Shown here in pieces: positions 1 to 5,858 of a DNA stretch of 5,957 bases; the stretch's first letter is position 1, and every line of letters starts with the position of its first letter. The notes below the pieces were generated by a model. The model saw only the letters and a program-made list of their open reading frames with translations. It did not search any database and was not told the DNA's origin. This stretch comes from Planctomycetota bacterium (GTDB taxonomy: Bacteria > Planctomycetota > Planctomycetia > Pirellulales > UBA7805), in the NCBI GenBank assembly GCA_030605285.1, contig JAUWIQ010000138.1:1-5957 (forward strand). The letters run 5' to 3'. The translations under genes were made by a program, and so were the position numbers.

Positions 1-291
1 CTCTCTCGGGCGTTCCCGCTGCTTGCTGCGGCCACTGCGGAACAGGATCAGGCCACTGCAGAACAGGAGCAGGCCAAGGCGGCACCGGATCGGGCCAAGG
101 CGGAACAGGATCGGGCCATCGATGTCCTGGCGGCGATTGGTGGTGAGGAAGAGCCCACCGTTGTGGAAGCAACAGCCGCTGAGACAACGGTCGGTGAGTC
201 GGTTTCTGGTGCGGAAGAACCAGAAATGGCGGCTCCCGAGGATGGTCTGTCCGCCCTGCTGGGAGAGGGCCCGCAAGCGGAGGGCGAGTAG
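1..291 (+). CDS. C-terminal tail of an unidentified protein, possibly RpoC (5' end outside window)
   Basis: An open frame enters from the left edge and stops at TAG 289-291, giving 96 residues. The only internal Met is near the end, so the start lies outside the window. The frame has strongly G/C-rich third positions, as in a real gene. The product is low-complexity: a hydrophobic-Ala stretch, four Ala-starting heptads rich in Glu/Gln/Lys/Arg (residues 11-38, likely helical), then an acidic Ala/Glu/Gly/Val tail ending GPQAEGE. No conserved domain is visible. In many bacteria the gene before rpsL is rpoC, and an acidic extension of RNA polymerase beta' would fit, but none of the conserved beta' C-terminus can be seen here, so that identity rests on synteny alone. 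It could also be another long protein with a charged tail. The overlapping Arg-rich frame at 23-322 is a by-product of the repeat. Confidence 0.6.
   Translation, partial: LSRAFPLLAAATAEQDQATAEQEQAKAAPDRAKAEQDRAIDVLAAIGGEEEPTVVEATAAETTVGESVSGAEEPEMAAPEDGLSALLGEGPQAEGE
31..114 (+). repeat. Four tandem 21-bp units coding for Ala-rich heptads
   Basis: Four units of exactly 21 bp lie at 31-51, 52-72, 73-93 and 94-114, in frame with the upstream CDS. They encode ATAEQDQ, ATAEQEQ, AKAAPDR and AKAEQDR, and a fifth unit begins GCC ATC and then breaks down. Units 1-2 and units 3-4 resemble each other most, which suggests an early duplication followed by doubling of the pair. The heptad period, with Ala at the first and third positions and charged residues after, fits a solvent-exposed or coiled helix. 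The copy number may vary between strains. Confidence 0.85.
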
Positions 292-348
292 TTATTGCGA
301 CCGACTGTTAAAGCAATGGTAGTTTACTGACCAACAGGACCGACCACC

Positions 349-376
349 TTGACAAACACGGCCTATCGAGTAGCCT
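349..376 (+). promoter_or_regulatory. Possible promoter for rpsL-rpsG
   Basis: A perfect TTGACA lies at 349-354. At 16-bp spacing the only -10 candidate is TAGCCT (371-376), which matches three of the six consensus positions, including the first two and the last. The box lies 58 bp after the stop of the preceding gene and 79 bp before the rpsL start, where a promoter for the ribosomal genes would be expected. The weak -10 keeps confidence low. Confidence 0.35.
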
Positions 377-384
377 ATTGAGTT
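361..384 (+). repeat. Tandem direct repeat of 12 bp in the rpsL leader
   Basis: GCCTATCGAGTA (361-372) is followed directly by GCCTATTGAGTT (373-384), identical at 10 of 12 positions. The pair begins 7 bp after the TTGACA box and overlaps the proposed -10. It could be an operator for a protein binding on one face of the helix, or simply a small slippage duplication. No protein partner can be named. Confidence 0.6.
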
Positions 385-433
385 CCAAATTACCTGATTT
401 CATGCTTCAGGCGTATTCCGGATAAGACATACG

Positions 434-799
434 ATGCCCACGATTAATCAACTGGTGAGACGTAAACGCAAGGATGCGAAAAAGAAGAGCAAGGCGCCTG
501 TGCTCGACCGTTGTCCCCAGAGGCGGGGAGTCTGCCTGCAGGTAAAAACAATGACGCCGAAGAAGCCGAATTCGGCACTGCGGAAAATTGCAAGAGTGCG
601 ACTTTCCAACAACAAAGAAGTCACGGTTTATATCCCTGGAGAGGGACACAACCTCCAGGAGCACTCCATTGTGTTGGTGCGAGGTGGTCGAGTTCGGGAT
701 CTGCCTGGTGTACGTTACCAAGTAGTTCGTGGAGCACTTGATACGTTGGGTGTCGATGGTCGGCATCAATCCCGTAGTCGTTATGGCGCAAAGAAATAA
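434..799 (+). CDS. rpsL: 30S ribosomal protein S12
   Basis: The product (121 residues; E. coli has 124) is ribosomal protein S12, which sits at the decoding centre of the 30S subunit and contributes to codon-anticodon proofreading. The hallmarks are present without gaps relative to E. coli: NQLVR near the start, CPQRRGVC at 27-34, [11 protein letters not shown] at 41-51, [10 protein letters not shown] at 69-78 and DLPGVRY at 89-95. Numbering coincides with E. coli counted from Met. Lys43, Pro42 and Pro91 are conserved, as is Asp89, the residue methylthiolated by RimO where that enzyme exists. Position 88 is Arg (codon CGG, 695-697) where E. coli has Lys; Arg here is a known streptomycin-resistance allele in other bacteria. 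The first ATG of the frame matches the usual N-terminus. No convincing Shine-Dalgarno sequence precedes it. rpsG follows after 37 bp. Confidence 0.98.
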   Translation: MPTINQLVRRKRKDAKKKSKAPVLDRCPQRRGVCLQVKTMTPKKPNSALRKIARVRLSNNKEVTVYIPGEGHNLQEHSIVLVRGGRVRDLPGVRYQVVRGALDTLGVDGRHQSRSRYGAKK

Positions 800-836
800 C
801 AAGGTCGCAGGACCGTGATCACTGGGAAGTAGAAAT

Positions 837-1307
837 ATGGGACGTATCACGGCCAGTCGGAAGCAATTAGTCGGGGATCCCAAGTTTGGATCTTTGCTGG
901 CTAGCAAGTTCATTAATGTGTTGATGTGGGATGGGAAAAAGAGTACTGCACAGAGTGTTTTCTACGATGCTCTCGATCTGGTTGGTGAGCGCATCACGGA
1001 CGGAGAACCAATTGAAATTTTCGATCAGGCAATCAGCAACATAAAGCCAGACATGGAGGTTCGCAGCAAACGTGTAGGTGGCGCATCGTACCAGGTGCCG
1101 ATGCAGGTTAGCCGAATCCGTCAGCAATCCTTGGCGATTCGCTGGCTGTTGATAGCTGTTCGTGAAAAAAAGGGGCGTCCCACCCACCAGAAATTGGCAG
1201 ATGAGATTGTGAACGCCTACAAACGCGAGGGTGTTGCAATGACGCGGCGAGAAAATGTACATCGCATGGCAGAAGCCAATAAGGCCTTTGCACACTTCGC
1301 CTGGTAA
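837..1307 (+). CDS. rpsG: 30S ribosomal protein S7
   Basis: The 156-residue product is ribosomal protein S7, a primary 16S rRNA-binding protein that nucleates assembly of the 30S head and lies near the E site and mRNA exit. Visible family signatures are DPKFGS near residue 14, [10 protein letters not shown] at about 29-38, the [11 protein letters not shown] stretch at about 78-88, the AIRW segment near 100, and the C-terminal [15 protein letters not shown], almost the same as in E. coli. Length and both ends fit the family. A weak purine-rich GGGAAG lies about 8 bp before the ATG. The 37-bp gap from rpsL and the shared strand support one transcript, which ends at the hairpin that begins 20 bp after the stop. 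In E. coli S7 represses its own operon by binding the rpsL-rpsG junction. The short junction here shows no obvious equivalent structure. Confidence 0.98.
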   Translation: MGRITASRKQLVGDPKFGSLLASKFINVLMWDGKKSTAQSVFYDALDLVGERITDGEPIEIFDQAISNIKPDMEVRSKRVGGASYQVPMQVSRIRQQSLAIRWLLIAVREKKGRPTHQKLADEIVNAYKREGVAMTRRENVHRMAEANKAFAHFAW

Positions 1308-1326
1308 TTACCAAAGCCCATAGATG

Positions 1327-1357
1327 CCGCGTTGTAAATACTCAACGCGGTGTTTTT
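1327..1357 (+). terminator. Rho-independent terminator after rpsG
   Basis: CCGCGTTG (1327-1334) and CAACGCGG (1343-1350) form a perfect 8-bp GC-rich stem with an 8-base loop, extendable by two G-U pairs. TTTTT follows at 1353-1357. This is a standard intrinsic terminator. It lies 20 bp after rpsG and 40 bp before the EF-G start, so it ends the rpsL-rpsG transcript or reduces read-through into the EF-G gene. Confidence 0.88.
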
Positions 1358-1397
1358 ATGCGCTAGATACATTTCATGCTCAGCGACTTTGAATGAT

Positions 1398-3467
1398 ATG
1401 GTAACGAAACTCGAGAACCTGAGAAATATTGGTATCATCGCCCATATCGATGCAGGGAAAACCACGCTCACGGAACGAATGCTCTACTACGCCGGTGCCA
1501 CCCACCGCATGGGTGACGTCGACAAGGGAACAACAAAAACAGACTTCGACGAAGAGGAGCAACAACGCGGCATCACAATTTATGCCGCCTGTATCACCTT
1601 CGATTGGAAGCAGGTTACTATCAACCTGATTGATACGCCGGGACATGTCGATTTCACTGCCGAAGTGGAACGCAGCCTGCGTGTGCTCGACGGCGGAGTC
1701 GTTGTTTTCAGCGCCCGCGAAGGGGTAGAAGCTCAAAGTGAAACTGTCTGGCGCCAAGCCGATAAATATACCGTTCCACGAATCGCATTTATTAACAAGA
1801 TGGACCGTGAGGGTGCTGATTTTAAAGCAGTCGTAAAAGACATTCGCCAACGACTGCACGCCAATCCTGTACCGATCCAGATTCCCGTTGGTGCCGGTCC
1901 ACCTCATATGAAGGATGCATTTCGCTGTGTTATTGATCTGCTCGAGATGAAGATCCTTGTTTTTTCCGAGGAAAGTGAAGGGGCCGAAATCGCTACGGAA
2001 GATATCCCAGACGATCTACAACAGCTTGCCTTCCAGGCACGCAACGAAATGCTCGAGCAGTTGTACGACTATAGTAATGAACTTATGGAATTGGCTTTGG
2101 AAGAGGCCGTTGTTCCGAAAACATTACTGGTGAATGTGATTCGGCAGGCGACTTTACACCAACTGATTACACCCGTTTTATGTGGCTCGGCACTCGATCG
2201 GATTGGCGTCCAACCCGTTTTGGACGCAGTGGCCGATTTTTTGCCAAGCCCAAACGACCTGCCACCAATCACTGGGATCAATCCAAAAAATGTCGGTCGC
2301 AAAGAAAAACGCAAAGCTGAAGTGGATGAGCCGTTCTGTGGTCTGGTGTTTAAAATCGAGGCAGAAAAAACTGGCGATCTTTCCTACATCCGTGTGTATT
2401 CCGGTGAACTCAAATCCGGAACGCGCGTTTACAACCCGGGTAAGGACAAGAAGGAAAATGTGTCGCAACTCTGGCAAGTCAAACCCGGCGGAAAAGGCCA
2501 GCAGGTGGAGCGGGTTGAAGCTGGAGATATTGTGGGCGTCATCGGACTACGCCATTCCGTAACGGGTGACACAATCTGCCATACTCAACATCCAATCCTG
2601 CTGGAAACTATCGGTTTTCCCGATACCGTCATCTCGATGGCCATTGAACCGGAAACTTCCACAGAACGCAACAAATTGTCGGATGCGCTCGAGTTAATGA
2701 AGCGTCAGGATCCCACGTTTCTTGCAGCGGAAAATGAAGAAACCGGGCAAACACTTATCAGCGGGATGGGCGAACTCCATCTTGAAGTGATTAAGCACCG
2801 TTTGCTACGAGACTTCAAGCTTGACGTGAAAGTCCATAATCCGCGAGTCAGTTATCGCGAGACTGTACGACAAAGTTCCGAGGTCACGGGAACCTGCCAC
2901 CGGCAGATGGGCGGAGCGACAACCTTTGCAGAGATCAACCTGCGGATTGATCCATTGACTTCTGGAACCAGTCGAATCCGTAGTCGTGGAGTAGATAGTT
3001 TGCCACCGGAATATCTGCAACCTGCGATGGAAGAACTATCAGCCCGCATCGAAGGCGGTGGGATGTATGGCTACCCACTGACCCGAATTCACGCAACGAT
3101 CACAGGCGGCAAGTTTCATGAAACGGATTCGAGTGAGGTTGCATTTCGAATTGCCGCCAACGACGCTTTTGACCGTGGACTGCGGGAAGCGGGTGTTGCG
3201 CTGCTCGAACCTATCATGAGATTGCAGATTAACACGCCGGAAGAACACCTAGGAGATATTATTAGTAGCCTACAACAAAAGCGGGCAGTGATCCATGCTA
3301 CCAATCCTCGAGTGCGTGAAGCCGTGATTGATGCCGAGGCACCCTTGGCAAATCTGTTTGGTTTTGCTGGCGAGCTTCGCAGCCTCTCTCAGGGCCGTGC
3401 CAGTTGTTCGATGGAGCCCGCCGCGTATGGACCGGCTCCCGACGAAATCCTCAAGGCCTTCCTCTAA
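1398..3467 (+). CDS. fusA: Elongation factor G, spdEFG2/mtEFG2-like
   Basis: This is a 689-residue translational GTPase of the EF-G family, which drives tRNA-mRNA translocation or, in some paralogues, ribosome recycling with RRF. G motifs: AHIDAGKTT 15-23, RGITI 57-61, DTPGH 79-83 with the catalytic His83, NKMD 133-136, and CGSAL 262-266. Domain II covers about 310-400, III about 408-482 (SGMGELHLE), IV about 483-605 and V the rest. His574 (FHETDSSE) matches the domain IV tip His of E. coli. However, the other tip loop, GGRGQYGHV in ordinary EF-G, reads GGATTFAEI here (505-513). The runs GDVDKG, TFDW, GVEAQ, TVWRQADKY and TGDTI resemble mitochondrial EFG2 more than E. coli EF-G or EFG1, so I place it near spdEFG2 by eye. 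I chose ATG 1398 because a longer start (GTG 1350) would be encoded by the terminator hairpin. No clear Shine-Dalgarno sequence is present. Confidence 0.95.
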   Translation: MVTKLENLRNIGIIAHIDAGKTTLTERMLYYAGATHRMGDVDKGTTKTDFDEEEQQRGITIYAACITFDWKQVTINLIDTPGHVDFTAEVERSLRVLDGGVVVFSAREGVEAQSETVWRQADKYTVPRIAFINKMDREGADFKAVVKDIRQRLHANPVPIQIPVGAGPPHMKDAFRCVIDLLEMKILVFSEESEGAEIATEDIPDDLQQLAFQARNEMLEQLYDYSNELMELALEEAVVPKTLLVNVIRQATLHQLITPVLCGSALDRIGVQPVLDAVADFLPSPNDLPPITGINPKNVGRKEKRKAEVDEPFCGLVFKIEAEKTGDLSYIRVYSGELKSGTRVYNPGKDKKENVSQLWQVKPGGKGQQVERVEAGDIVGVIGLRHSVTGDTICHTQHPILLETIGFPDTVISMAIEPETSTERNKLSDALELMKRQDPTFLAAENEETGQTLISGMGELHLEVIKHRLLRDFKLDVKVHNPRVSYRETVRQSSEVTGTCHRQMGGATTFAEINLRIDPLTSGTSRIRSRGVDSLPPEYLQPAMEELSARIEGGGMYGYPLTRIHATITGGKFHETDSSEVAFRIAANDAFDRGLREAGVALLEPIMRLQINTPEEHLGDIISSLQQKRAVIHATNPRVREAVIDAEAPLANLFGFAGELRSLSQGRASCSMEPAAYGPAPDEILKAFL

Positions 3468-3500
3468 GTCCTGCTCAATAGGAACGCCCAGCGCAAAAGT

Positions 3501-3536
3501 TGGGGTCCGGCCCCCTCACGGAGATACCGGACCCCA
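3501..3536. repeat. Perfect 10-bp inverted repeat after the EF-G gene
   Basis: TGGGGTCCGG (3501-3510) pairs perfectly with CCGGACCCCA (3527-3536) around a 16-base spacer, starting 34 bp after the EF-G stop. On the plus strand no T-run follows. On the minus strand the hairpin is followed within two bases by TTTT. It could act as a terminator, mainly for minus-strand transcripts, or it could be a copy of a dispersed palindromic element. Confidence 0.75.
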
Positions 3537-3574
3537 GATTGTCGTCAGGATCAATCACTGAGATCCTGCAAGAT

Positions 3575-3624
3575 GGTGGCTGCTTACAGCGGCAGCCCGC
3601 CGGCTGCCATCAGCCGCAGCCACC
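3575..3624. repeat. Nested inverted repeat (compound hairpin)
   Basis: The outer arms GGTGGCTGC (3575-3583) and GCAGCCACC (3616-3624) are perfect 9-bp complements. Inside them, GGCAGCC (3591-3597) and GGCTGCC (3602-3608) form a perfect 7-bp stem with the 4-base loop CGCC. The two stems are separated by 7 unpaired bases on each side, so the fold is symmetrical. A competing hairpin, CGGCTG (3601-3606) / CAGCCG (3611-3616), shares part of it. There is no T-run on either side, so it is not a standard terminator. It resembles a REP/BIME-type palindrome. Confidence 0.8.
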
Positions 3625-3861
3625 TCGCTGGTATTGAATGTTCTCTATCAAAAGACCACCTCCTTTCTACTGGATTTTCCCATGGGCTCTGAATTTACCA
3701 GCATCCAGAAGCCTGCATGGGCCTGCAGTCCTTCGCGCTGCGTTAACGCGATCCGATTGAGCCCATCATGATAAAATCAGCCCTCAGATGCCAGGGCATA
3801 TTCGGGGTAGTTTAGCAGGCTGCGAGGGGAAGGGCGGTCCCCCGAAACGGGGCCATAACAA

Positions 3862-3887
3862 AGCGGACACGGGCAAAACCGGCCGCT
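3862..3887 (-). terminator. Possible terminator of msrB
   Basis: Read on the minus strand, AGCGG and CCGCT (3887-3883 and 3866-3862) form a 5-bp outer stem enclosing a 3-bp CGG/CCG stem, followed by TTGTTAT. It lies 22 bp after the msrB stop codon. The stem is short and interrupted and the T-run is imperfect, so this is only moderately supported. Confidence 0.4.
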
Positions 3888-3908
3888 AATCAGCACGCAG
3901 CTTCCCTG

Positions 3909-4457
3909 CTATTGCTTATCCTCGCCCAGTTCATTGCTCGGCTCGAGTGCTAAAGCTGCGGAGTTGATACAATATCGAAGCCCTGTCGTCTCCGGAGGGC
4001 CGTCCGAAAAGACATGTCCTAGGTGGGCATCGCAGCGACCACAGAGCCCCTCCGTACGGATCCTAAACAGACCTCGATCTTCCTCCTCAGCGACATGATT
4101 GTTACCCATCGGGGTATCAAAGCTGGGCCAGCCGGTCCCTGAATCAAACTTGTGCTCTGAGGCAAAAAGAGGAAGTCCACAGCAAACACACTGATAAATG
4201 CCATCGTCTTTGTTGTAAGCATACTCTCCAGTACCCGCTCGTTCCGTCCCCTTCTGACGCGTTACGTAAAACTGTTCCGGAGTCAAAAGATTTTTCCATT
4301 CGGCATTGGTCTTCGTGATTTTTTCGCCCATGTATTTCCCTTTATACAACTCATTCTTGGTATCACTCGCGGAACATCCGGCAAGAACCGATAGTATTAA
4401 AGTAAGCAGCACTCCACCGCGTGACTCTCTCTGTAGACTCCGAAAATACATGTCCAT
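3909..4457 (-). CDS. msrB: Peptide-methionine (R)-S-oxide reductase, lipoprotein form
   Basis: The 182-residue product reduces methionine-R-sulfoxide in proteins. The N-terminus has basic residues, a hydrophobic run at 16-26 and the lipobox LAGC with Cys28, so the enzyme should be a lipid-anchored protein outside the cytoplasmic membrane, repairing oxidised exported proteins. The MsrB domain spans about 52-172: EQFYVTRQKGTE at 61-72, the zinc pairs Cys90/Cys93 and Cys139/Cys142 (CGRCDAHLGHVF), GWPSF at 109-113, and RYCINSAAL with the catalytic Cys163. In E. coli MsrB a resolving Cys lies in SGCGWPSF; here that position is Thr108. An additional Cys92 lies between the zinc ligands. The start at ATG 4457 has AGGTGG 7 bases upstream; a second in-frame ATG two codons later would change little. 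The gene lies 111 bp after the sulfatase-like gene and converges on the EF-G gene. Confidence 0.95.
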   Translation of the reverse strand: MDMYFRSLQRESRGGVLLTLILSVLAGCSASDTKNELYKGKYMGEKITKTNAEWKNLLTPEQFYVTRQKGTERAGTGEYAYNKDDGIYQCVCCGLPLFASEHKFDSGTGWPSFDTPMGNNHVAEEEDRGLFRIRTEGLCGRCDAHLGHVFSDGPPETTGLRYCINSAALALEPSNELGEDKQ

Positions 4458-4464
4458 GATAGTT

Positions 4465-4470
4465 CCACCT
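4465..4470 (-). promoter_or_regulatory. Ribosome binding site of msrB
   Basis: AGGTGG on the minus strand, with 7 bases between it and ATG 4457. It is the clearest Shine-Dalgarno sequence serving a supported gene in this window, and it fixes the msrB start. Confidence 0.7.
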
Positions 4471-4529
4471 GATCGATTTGATATCCACCACAGTTTTTAA
4501 ACAACACAGTTCCCGAACGACACCGCATC

Positions 4530-4547
4530 CTGGGTACCTATACCCAG
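4530..4547 (-). terminator. Small hairpin after the sulfatase-like gene
   Basis: CTGGGTA (4530-4536) and TACCCAG (4541-4547) form a perfect 7-bp stem with a 4-base loop. It starts 21 bp past the sulfatase-like stop codon and lies 73 bp before msrB. No T-run follows directly on the minus strand. It may be a weak terminator, a processing site or an operator ahead of msrB. Confidence 0.4.
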
Positions 4548-4568
4548 TGCGATTCCAGAGAAGTCAAC

Positions 4569-5843
4569 TTAATTCATGCCCTCCAAAAGAAGTTCATTCA
4601 GAGGGACAACTTGATTATTGTGGATCGCCTCATCGTAAATCTGCTCCAGCTGATCGACAACCTCACGACAACAGTCTGCAATATCGTTCACTTCCCAGCG
4701 ATCATCCGGCTTCACATACAACTCCTTGTGTGCGCTCGGGTCCGCTACGCTACGCAGAAACCAAGCCGGTGTTCGTATCGCCCATGCTCCCTGACTCGAC
4801 TGAGATAAAGCGAATTCCCGAACTCGTTTCCCATCAGGTTTATACCAAGAATCTGTCCCCAGAGAGGACTCCAGGCTCTTGGCTCCGTCGAATATTGTAT
4901 CTTTTGACCACTGCCGAATGATCTCGTACAAATCGACCGGTTGGATAAGAGAAGGGGAACGGACTGCCGCCATTTTTCCAGGAATCCGGCAGACCAGGGG
5001 GACGTGCAATAATTCTCCATACAAGTCGTCATCTTCCTCTCCTCCAGCGCCAATGCAGCGATGTTCTCCCAGAGGGAATCCCCGGCAGGAAACGACTGAA
5101 AATAAGGCATCTTTGAAAATCGCATTGGCATCAATTGCATCGGTCAGCACACCCAGACAGGTATCCCACAACGCGACCTGACCTGCATAGGCTTGGACTA
5201 CGCCCAGCAATACATCCGGATCGGACTGCTTCGTGACGCGGTCGCACGGCACCTTCCGCCAAGTGGGTGGGTCGGGATCCTGCTCGGCGGCATACACTTC
5301 ACGCATTGCGTAGGGTGCATCCCAGGCCGCCGCCATGCCGCGTGTGTGTAGCCAGACCACGGTGGGCCCCTCGAGTTCCGCTATCTTTTCCGACACGATG
5401 GCAAAAAACCGGCCCAGGCAGGTATTTTCAATCCCACCGTCTGCCGGAGAAATCGCATCGGCCCGCGCATCTTCAGCGGCCGTGGAATTGCTTTCTGATT
5501 CAATCAGCATGATCTGGCCGAAAGCCTCGGCTGCTGAATGGTTGGTAATAGCCGGTTCATCTGTTATCAGGAGTGTTGCGACACCTGCCACGGCCAGCAA
5601 TTCCGGCAGGGACTGCTGCTGGGAGTCTACAATCCCCAGCTCACAGCCCAACCATACCGAGTCATAAAATCCACGGAGCGTCGGTGTGGCAAGAAAAGCT
5701 TGATCAAACACGCAAGATTCAAATGCCAGCGCGTCGAAGCAGGGTGTATCGACCCATGTATTTCCATAGGCACCAAGCATCCCTAGCGACAAGCGATCTG
5801 TAACGAGAAAAATCGCACAACATTTTGAGGAGGTCTTATGCAT
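4569..5843 (-). CDS. Degenerate sulfatase / alkaline-phosphatase superfamily protein, probably not a sulfatase
   Basis: The frame gives 424 residues from ATG 5843, or 426 from GTG 5849; neither has a Shine-Dalgarno sequence, and I prefer the ATG. Numbering below counts from the GTG. The N-terminal IFLVTDRLSLGMLGAYG (13-29) matches the first sulfatase strand and metal loop, TPCFDALAFESCVFDQAF (35-52) the next segment, GFPLGEHR (257-264) and LLHVPLVCRIPG (280-291) the late core, and KELYVKPDDRWEVNDIA (375-391) the usual ELYDL..DP.E..NLA end. The catalytic positions are altered: the second metal Asp is Gly23, the CxPSR nucleophile motif reads LRGFY (58-62), and the DHG metal site is CRG (255-257). 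Only Asp18 and GEH (261-263) survive. No signal peptide is visible, so it is likely cytoplasmic, unlike secreted sulfatases. The fold is probable and the function unknown: a binding or regulatory pseudoenzyme, or a different active site. It follows transketolase by 15 bp. Confidence 0.85.
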   Translation of the reverse strand: MHKTSSKCCAIFLVTDRLSLGMLGAYGNTWVDTPCFDALAFESCVFDQAFLATPTLRGFYDSVWLGCELGIVDSQQQSLPELLAVAGVATLLITDEPAITNHSAAEAFGQIMLIESESNSTAAEDARADAISPADGGIENTCLGRFFAIVSEKIAELEGPTVVWLHTRGMAAAWDAPYAMREVYAAEQDPDPPTWRKVPCDRVTKQSDPDVLLGVVQAYAGQVALWDTCLGVLTDAIDANAIFKDALFSVVSCRGFPLGEHRCIGAGGEEDDDLYGELLHVPLVCRIPGKMAAVRSPSLIQPVDLYEIIRQWSKDTIFDGAKSLESSLGTDSWYKPDGKRVREFALSQSSQGAWAIRTPAWFLRSVADPSAHKELYVKPDDRWEVNDIADCCREVVDQLEQIYDEAIHNNQVVPLNELLLEGMN

Positions 5844-5858
5844 CGACACAGCTTAAGA

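Larger units (their letters stand above)
3468..3908. other. Convergent intergenic region without a supported gene
   Basis: This 441-bp gap separates the ends of the EF-G gene (plus strand) and msrB (minus strand). No frame in it has convincing coding character. It holds two strong inverted repeats (3501-3536 and 3575-3624) and a likely msrB terminator (3862-3887), listed separately. Weaker structure includes a 5-bp CCCCG/CGGGG hairpin with an AAA loop at 3840-3852, the 10-bp palindrome GCGTTAACGC at 3740-3749, and an 8-bp inverted pair ATGGGCTC (3682-3689) / GAGCCCAT (3759-3766). These weaker ones could be chance. I see no tRNA, transposase or attachment site. Confidence 0.7.

Noticed and set aside
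23..322. Arg-rich 99-residue frame on the plus strand
   Set aside because: It reads the 21-bp repeats in the wrong frame, and the Arg/Pro bias is a by-product of the GC-rich repeat. The frame ending at 291 has the better codon pattern.
407..913. 168-residue minus-strand frame opposite rpsL and rpsG
   Set aside because: It is a shadow of two unmistakable ribosomal protein genes.
1350..1397. Sixteen-codon N-terminal extension of EF-G from GTG 1350
   Set aside because: It would start inside the terminator stem and run through its T-run. EF-G proteins normally begin a few residues before RNIGIIAHIDAGKTT, which ATG 1398 provides.
3328..3561. 77-residue plus-strand frame overlapping the end of the EF-G gene
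   Set aside because: Most of it lies within EF-G domain V in another frame. It then runs through the inverted repeat and has no family signature.
3804..3825. tRNA-like stretch resembling a D-arm (GGGGTAGTTTAGCAGG)
   Set aside because: No matching acceptor stem, anticodon arm or T-loop consensus can be found downstream, so it is a chance resemblance.
4478..4921. 147-residue plus-strand frame over the end of the sulfatase-like gene
   Set aside because: It is antisense to a frame with recognisable superfamily segments, and its own sequence shows no family signature.
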